Source: Thalassiosira profunda
Taxonomy: Eukaryota; Bacillariophyta; Thalassiosirophyceae; Thalassiosirales; Thalassiosiraceae
Length of the DNA stretch: 12,489 nt
Assembly (NCBI GenBank): GCA_036939355.1
Contig: JALLAP010000487.1
Location: forward strand, 1 to 12,489
Direction: 5' to 3'
The notes under the pieces are model-generated. The model was not told the origin of the DNA, did no database searches, and worked only from the letters and a program-made list of their open reading frames with translations. This document shows positions 8,137 through 12,489 of this stretch, piece after piece. Each line of letters begins with the position of its first letter. Within the stretch, counting starts at the first letter, position 1. The position numbers were made by a program, and so were the translations under genes.

Positions 8137-10491
8137 CTAACCCTCCCAGATGGCGCCAAGCTCCGTGATCCTGATAGCTCCCGCTCCCTTCGCCTTGGCG
8201 TCGATGCTCACCGCATTCTGCATGTCCCCGTTGACCCTCACCACAGTCATATCTGCCTCGGAGATCTTGCATCCCTTCTTGAGTACGTACTTGGTGATGA
8301 GACAGGGGCGGACTTGTGCTTTGGCCCGAACCATGCACACATGGTTCTTGTTCATTTTGTCGCCATCGCCCCTTGGTCCCTTGCCCACAGGCTTGAACTG
8401 GTGGAAGTCTTCGTAGCCGTTGACGCCATTGTGTTGTTTGTTATTGGGGGTGACGTGCATGCAGAGGAGAACGTCGCCCTCCTTCATCTCGTGTTCGTGG
8501 TGGCCCTGCATGAAGAGGTAGCCGCCGAACCAGTCGGTGGTTCCCCAAGCGTACTGATCTTTCCAGTTCTTGTCGACGCGACTTCTGGCAAGATGAGGAT
8601 GCATCGACATCAACTCACTCATCGTGCTCTTCTTCAATAGGTCGGCGAGCGGCATGATCACAATGTCCCCGTGCTTGTCCCTGAAGAGCTTCTCCAGTAC
8701 GTCCCCTTTGAGCCAGTGATGGATCCACGCATTCTGTGACTGCGACATTGGAAGCAAGCAAGAGAAAAGGTGAGATCGGAAACACAAGTATGAATTGCAC
8801 ACAAGACACGTCGCATTGTTACCATGTGGACGTCGCCGTCGAGGTCTGTCTGCCAGTTAGGGTTGCGCTCGATATCCTCGGGGCTCGTATCGTAGGTCTG
8901 GGTGGAGACCTTTTCGTGCAGAGACATATCCTCAAACTCTCTGCGCTCGACCTTTGCGGCCTGAGCCGCGCGCTTCTCCGCGACGTGCCGCTGTGCTGCA
9001 ACGGTGTTGCGGCGATAATGGAATTGGCACATATGATCCATACGCGCACTATTGCCCATATGCGGGCATTCTTTGTTTCGGCACTTTATCATGCGCTTGT
9101 CGCCAGATGGCACGTACTTGAGGGGGTCGCCCTTTTGGTAGAACTCCCCCTTCAGCTCCTCTGGAACAGCTGTCAACGTCGTCTCCTTGTACCTGTCGCC
9201 ATATTTGCTGGGGTGTCCAAGATATTTTTGGGTGTACTTCGCCTTGCAGTAGATGACAAAGCAATCAATAGTGTGTCAGGAATGGTGAGAGAGTCATTTG
9301 CAACAACGAGACATGAGAAGTCTTACCCTCAGTTCTGGATCCGCCAAGTGCGTATAATAATGCTTCCTGCACATATGGTCCATCTTTGAATCACCATTCG
9401 GGATGCCGACATAATTTTCACAAAAGTTTTCACAATCCTTCATTCTGCACAGAAGACTGCTCGATTTGTTCGATTTCCTCGGACCAAATCCAAACAAGGC
9501 CTCCTCGTCCTCTTCGAGAAGGGTGTCTTTGAGTTTGGGCCACAAATACGCGCAGTTGCGCGGCTTCCATCTCCCGCCAAGTCTCGCTGGCAAGGTCTTT
9601 GAGGCTACAATCTCCTCTACGGAGATGCTGCCCCCGGTCTCGGCCTTGAAGGTGGGTTTCAGGAAGGTGTCGTGGGCGGCGATGTCGGGGGCCAGCTTCA
9701 ACCCGTCTGGATTAGGGCGAAGCATGGGGTTTGTGGCCTTGAGTTTGGCAAACAACAGGGAGAGAATACCGTCTTCCGCCTCCCCGCTATCCCCCCCGCC
9801 CCCTGCGCCGCTCTCCCCCTCGGATTCGGCGTCCTCCACGCGACGGCCGTCCACCCCGGGGAGCCCCGCGCCGCTCTCCCCCTCGGATTCGGTGCCCCCT
9901 CCCTCGGATGATTCGGCGCTCCCCCAACTGAGTTGGTCCACCCCCTCGAATTCGGCGTCCTCCTCCTCGGATTCGGCGTCCCCCCGAACACGTGGGGCGG
10001 TGATTTCGGCCTGCACTTCCCCGAGGGCCACTCCGAGGGCCACGGCACGGTCAGAGCCGTGTGAATGCTCCTCCTCCGACGCCTCCTCCCCCGTCCCCTC
10101 CCCGACCGAGCCGCCCGAGACGCGCTCGGCTGGCGCCCCTCCGCCCGCGCGCTCGTACTCCAGCTCCCCGAAGGCATGGTCCAATGCCGCGGCATCCGTA
10201 TAGATTGCGTGGTTCTCAATGTGCACGTTCATGACGATGGTTTTGGCCTTCCCAAAACGGTTCTGCCCGCCTTCCCGATAATCCGGGGCGCTCGCCGCCG
10301 TCCATGGCGAGGATGGCCCTGACGGTGACCGGACTGATTTCAAGCGGGCCCAGCAGTTCATCGGTATGTGCTGTGTAGGCCACGATGGTGTCCCCAATTG
10401 GGAAGCAACGCACTACCTCTCCGACTGTCACGGTAGGGGAATGGGCACCAGGGCGGACTCTCACGCTGTACACTTTTATCAGAAAGCTCAT
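8137..10491 (-). CDS. Protein with two C-x4-C...MDHMC-x2-H modules, function unknown; apparent one-base frameshift
   Basis: Coding exons 9327-10491, 8823-9242 and 8137-8739 give about 728 residues if one base is discounted. The start at 10491 has a good context (AAAATGA). Residues 1-69 (MSFLIKVYSVRVRPG... to AMDGGERP) run in one frame; the sequence then continues in the next frame as DYREGGQNRFGKAKTIVMN, across a GGGG run at 10285-10288. An acidic Ser/Glu/Gly-rich region follows (about 165-241). Then come two cysteine/histidine modules: C348/C353...MDHMC374-RK-H377 and C442/C447...MDHMC460-QF-H463, likely zinc-binding. A charged helix (about 468-500) and a C-terminal domain of about 200 residues (exon 3) follow; I do not recognise the latter. 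The modules resemble C-x4-C-x(n)-C-x2-H fingers of nuclear proteins, so DNA, RNA or chromatin binding is a guess. The stop TAG at 8137 lies 25 bp from the resumed CRAL-TRIO frame. Confidence 0.65.
8740..8822 (-). other. Intron 2 of the Cys/His-module gene (83 bp, phase 0)
   Basis: The donor is GTAACA and the acceptor is TGTCGCAG after a long pyrimidine-rich tract (ttttctcttgcttgcttcc). It joins DLDGDVHM to SQNAWIHHWLKGD in frame. Both flanking exons end or begin with well-coded sequence. Confidence 0.8.
9243..9326 (-). other. Intron 1 of the Cys/His-module gene (84 bp, phase 0)
   Basis: The donor is GTAAGA. A branch-like CCTGAC lies about 35 bases before the acceptor TGCAAG. It joins HLADPELR to AKYTQKYLGHPSKYGDRY in frame. 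A second acceptor six bases downstream (GCGAAG) would also keep the frame and drop two residues. Confidence 0.75.
9766..9985 (-). repeat. Repeats coding the acidic Ser/Glu/Gly region of the Cys/His-module protein
   Basis: A 25-bp segment is identical at 9805-9829 and 9868-9892, 63 bp (21 codons) apart. Its core ctcggattcgg recurs, with changes, near 9901, 9945 and 9966. It encodes repeated ESEGESGAG-type residues. The opposite strand is open too, as expected for such biased sequence. Confidence 0.8.
10285..10288 (-). other. Apparent one-base frameshift in the Cys/His-module gene
   Basis: On the coding strand the run is CCCC. Upstream the frame ending AMDGGERP is well coded; downstream the frame beginning DYREGGQNRFGK is well coded. 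Dropping one C makes them continuous. Otherwise the upstream frame runs on to a stop near 10216. It may be a sequencing or assembly error, a real mutation, programmed slippage, or a sign of a short intron (for example 10263-10323, GTCAGG...GGGCAG, 61 bp, phase 0). Confidence 0.6.
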
Positions 10492-10739
10492 TTTGTCAAG
10501 GGAGGGAGCTAGAAGGCGGGGGGTTGGGTTGTGTGGCCTGCGTCGAGGTCGTCGAGGGCTGCGGCGCGAGGGATTGCGCATGTGCTTTTACTTTTGTACC
10601 ATGGATGGGCGGGGAACTTCTTGCCTTAGTGGGGTAGCCCGCCGAATTTTTCGTGGCCGTTGCTAGAGATTCCCCCCTTTTTTCACTGTCCCCCCGAAAT
10701 AAATTGCCCAGCCACACACACCTCCAAAGCACAGCAACC
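10492..10739. promoter_or_regulatory. Divergent promoter of the two genes inside the block
   Basis: 248 bp between the two start codons. It includes a C/T-rich stretch with cccccttttttcactgtcccccc (about 10673-10695) and an aaataaatt segment (about 10697-10705) upstream of the plus-strand gene. No element can be named with confidence. It makes the pair independent of the host gene's promoter. Confidence 0.45.
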
Positions 10740-11291
10740 ATGTCGATGACGCCCAACCCAACCACCCGGGGCCGCGCGCCCAATAAAACGCATGGCCGCC
10801 GTGGCCGGGCCAAGAGCGTCCCCCCCCCAACTAGGCGCTCTAGTCGCGAGAGAAAGGCGACAGATTTTGGGGAAGATCGTATCGATCCGGCGCTGGCCGG
10901 CGCGCCTCGCGCTCAATTCAAGATGCTCCGTCGAGGCCAAGACGGCACCCTTTGCACCACCAATCGCTACAAGGAGGCGGCGGACGGCAAAATTCTGAAT
11001 GCCGAGGGTATGGAAGAGGCCATTGATCATATCCAGCGCCAAAAGGAAGAGGCCGAGGAGCGCGTGACAGAGGCCACCAAGCGCGCGGTGGAGGCCGAAA
11101 CCGAGCTCCGGGCCATCAAGGAGAACATGCGGATTGTCGCCAAGTACCAGGAGGCGCCGGAGGACGATCCACGGTTGAAGGGATATGTCGAGAGGGAAGT
11201 CCAGCCAGCTGCGCTGGCGTTAGAGGTGGCATTTACGGAGTATACTGTCCGCTTGAACGAGAAGCTGAAGGAGATCTTCATTGACATTTGA
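10740..11291 (+). CDS. Small basic coiled-coil protein, function unknown
   Basis: 183 residues from an ATG at 10740 (context ACCATGT). The first ~40 residues are very basic and Pro/Arg-rich (GRRGRAKSVPPPTRRSSRERK), which looks like a nuclear localisation or DNA-contact tail. A middle segment (about 45-85) is of mixed character. A long charged helix with heptad-like spacing runs about 88-137 (EEAIDHIQRQKEEAEERVTE onward), suggesting a coiled coil and self-association. The C-terminal 40 residues are also helical and end EKLKEIFIDI. Codon use is GC-rich like its neighbours. I recognise no family. It is divergent from the Cys/His-module gene across 248 bp and both lie inside the interrupted CRAL-TRIO gene. 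The two may act together, but only position suggests this. Confidence 0.65.
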   Translation: MSMTPNPTTRGRAPNKTHGRRGRAKSVPPPTRRSSRERKATDFGEDRIDPALAGAPRAQFKMLRRGQDGTLCTTNRYKEAADGKILNAEGMEEAIDHIQRQKEEAEERVTEATKRAVEAETELRAIKENMRIVAKYQEAPEDDPRLKGYVEREVQPAALALEVAFTEYTVRLNEKLKEIFIDI

Positions 11292-11441
11292 GGCTGGGGG
11301 GGACGATCCGAAGGGACGACAGCTGATGCCAGTTGGCACTTATTTGTTCAGCACTTTTTTCACAAATTTCGGTCGAGCAAGGAGCAATGGGCACTGCGAG
11401 TGCACCTTCATAGAAGTCAAGACACTAACAACGAACGAGCC
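11292..11441. other. Non-coding right margin of the block
   Basis: 150 bp between the stop of the coiled-coil gene and the right CCCG. It should hold that gene's 3' UTR. An AT-richer stretch (cttatttgttcagcacttttttcacaaattt, about 11339-11370, given in outline) may serve in 3' end formation. No repeat or gene is seen. Confidence 0.4.
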
Positions 11442-11445
11442 CCCG

Positions 11446-12205
11446 CTAGCTTTGGGAGATTGAGAATCAGCGTCCGCCCGTTCAGCGACGGGTACAGCCC
11501 GTTCGCCAACTTCGACGCCGTTGAGAGCGACTTCTGGAAATCTTTTGATCCGCCAATCAGCTTGAGACCGCTCATGTCCTGGCAGGTAACGATTTTCACC
11601 AGAGAATCGGATTGCACACTGCGCAAGTCGGCCGCCTGGGCATTCACCTCCTTTACATATAAAAAGAAGTCGACCATTTGATCCACAGATACGGCGGACA
11701 TGAGCCCCGCGTCGTCAATCTTTCCTGCTCGAATGCAGTACACCAAATCGTCCGTAGAGGGCAGGTGTGTGGTGATACATTGCTTCGAGGTGAGGTATGC
11801 CCCAATGACCTCCGCATGAGGCGCCGCCGCAAACACCGGCCAATTGTCCCACGTTTCGCCCTCCGTCGCCGCCTCGATGGCATCGTGAGCGCTGGTCACG
11901 ATGTCTTTGCCGTCGTTCGCCCTCCATTCGATGTTGGAGTTGAGGGCGGCGATGCGATCGTCTTCGTTGCGATACGAGCCATCAAGGACGTAACGCAGAT
12001 AAAAGACATCGTTTGTGGGCGCAATTGCTTCGTCCTTGGAGATCGACGAGGCGACGTCCTTGAGGGCGACAATCTCCTGCTGATGGGTGGCAAGGAGGGT
12101 TTGGAGGGAGGACGTCGACGCCGCCGCCGTGGCGGAGAATGCAGTGGCCGTCGATGCCGAGAGGCCGAGAGCGAGGAGGCGGAGGAGCCCGGATGATACC
12201 GTCAT
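11446..12205 (-). CDS. CRAL-TRIO (Sec14-like) lipid-binding protein, N-terminal 253 codons
   Basis: A predicted small hydrophobic ligand or phospholipid binding protein. The N-terminus (MTVSSGLLRLLALGLSASTATAFSA) is a signal peptide ending in TAFS, similar to the ASAFAP site, so secretory entry and possibly plastid import are likely. A CRAL-TRIO N-terminal helical segment follows (about 66-97, VFYLRYVLDG...IEWR), then the lipid-binding domain: VYCIRAGKIDD (about 156-165), MVDFFLYVKEVNAQAAD (177-193), LVKIVTCQDMSGL (202-214), KLANGLYPSLNGRTLILNLPKL (232-253). The last strand should run on into the helix encoded at 7942-8111. Read straight through, the frame instead goes A-G-A-R-S-L-L-V-S and stops at 11417, which would truncate the domain. 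With the displaced end the protein would be about 309 residues. If the 3.3-kb block is an insertion, this copy is disrupted. Confidence 0.85.
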
Positions 12206-12489
12206 CTTTGATTAGCTGTGTGAGCAGCAACAGTATGTAGTGCTCGGTGGCAGCGCCAGTGGCTTGATGGGTTCTCGAGTTGCGCGGCGGCCTTATTGCT
12301 TGAGCTGTCGATCGGCGGCAGTCGGCGGCCGGCGGGGGCTCGAGATCTTTGCGGGTGATTTCTGACGTGTGACGCGTGTCGTCGATTTGCAACTTCCACG
12401 TGGGTGCAAACCTACGAAAGCAACCTCACGTCCAGGCCGGGTGTGTGAGTCACGTAGATTATTGAGATGTCTAGATAAAGCAAGGTCAC
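12206..12489. promoter_or_regulatory. Upstream region of the CRAL-TRIO gene
   Basis: 284 bp to the window edge without a supported gene. It should hold the 5' UTR and promoter of the CRAL-TRIO gene. An AT-rich stretch (about 12457-12481) is the only change in composition. The open frames here are GC-rich chance frames with no recognisable protein. Confidence 0.4.

Larger units (their letters stand above)
8112..11445. other. 3.3-kb block interrupting the CRAL-TRIO gene: two-gene insertion, or giant intron with nested genes
   Basis: The edges are defined by the host reading frame. CCCG occurs at 8108-8111 and again at 11442-11445. Deleting 8112-11445 restores ...NLPKLAGLVKLFTPLLP in frame. The block contains two genes reading outward from a shared centre. 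No terminal inverted repeat is visible between the ends. The left end begins with a small perfect hairpin, AGTAT-GCTTT-ATACT (8112-8126). No transposase, integrase, reverse transcriptase or helicase is recognised. As an intron it is less convincing at its donor: the best in-phase pair I find is GTGTCT at 11425 with TACAG at 8125, which would add ten residues. A stronger-looking GTTAGT donor at 11429 is in the wrong phase for the available acceptors. All other introns here are 61-84 bp. Confidence 0.6.

Noticed and set aside
8137..8739. SET domain in the C-terminal part of the Cys/His-module protein
   Set aside because: Phrases such as KKGCKISEADMTVV vaguely recall SET proteins, but the NHxCxPN and GEELTxDY motifs are absent.
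9766..9985. CRISPR-like or satellite repeat
   Set aside because: The repeats are within an exon, keep the frame and have no spacer structure; they are coding repeats.
9466..10203. Plus-strand Ser/Pro-rich frame of 245 codons opposite the acidic repeat
   Set aside because: It is explained by the repeat composition on the opposite strand; the minus-strand frame continues into spliced exons with Cys/His modules.
8112..11445. Classical DNA transposon, retroelement or Helitron
   Set aside because: No transposase, reverse transcriptase or helicase motifs, no terminal inverted or long terminal repeats, and no CTRR end found by eye.

Overview
The window is nuclear DNA from a eukaryotic alga, most likely a photosynthetic stramenopile (ochrophyte). 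Genes carry short GT-AG introns (70-84 bp), lie on alternating strands and are closely packed. The dihydroxy-acid dehydratase begins with a signal peptide ending in GAFAP, the ASAFAP-type motif of proteins imported into complex (secondary) plastids. Haptophyte or cryptophyte origin is not excluded, and I cannot name the species.

Layout: (1) 1-1026 (+), C-terminal part of glucose-6-phosphate isomerase. (2) 1128-2567 (-), a type II membrane glycosyltransferase of the DXD sugar-binding (GT32-like) family with a repetitive acidic stem. (3) 2885-4291 (+), a seven-span PQ-loop protein like SLC66A2/PQLC1. (4) 4433-6518 (-), plastid dihydroxy-acid dehydratase in three exons. (5) 6774-7913 (+), a secretory- or plastid-directed aspartyl/asparaginyl beta-hydroxylase domain protein. 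(6) 7942-12205 (-), a CRAL-TRIO (Sec14-like) lipid-binding protein split in two. (7) Inside that split gene, a 3.3 kb block (about 8112-11445) with two divergent genes: a three-exon protein with repeated Cys/His modules (8137-10491, -) and a small basic coiled-coil protein (10740-11291, +). The host genes alternate strictly + - + - + -, so each gap is either a convergent 3' end pair (28-141 bp) or a shared divergent promoter (255-317 bp). The metabolic genes are ordinary housekeeping genes and do not form one pathway.

The main point of interest is the block in the CRAL-TRIO gene. The N-terminal 253 codons stop making sense after NLPKL (about 11446), and the missing C-terminal end (LVKLFTPLLPK... 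to a TAG at 7942) lies 3.3 kb away, just beyond the stop codon of the Cys/His gene. Removing 8112-11445 rejoins the reading frame exactly and leaves a 4-bp CCCG that is present at both edges, as a target-site duplication would be. Either an unrecognised two-gene element has inserted here, or the gene has an intron about 40 times longer than any other in the window, with two genes nested in it. The Cys/His gene also appears to carry a one-base frameshift in a GGGG run at 10285-10288.
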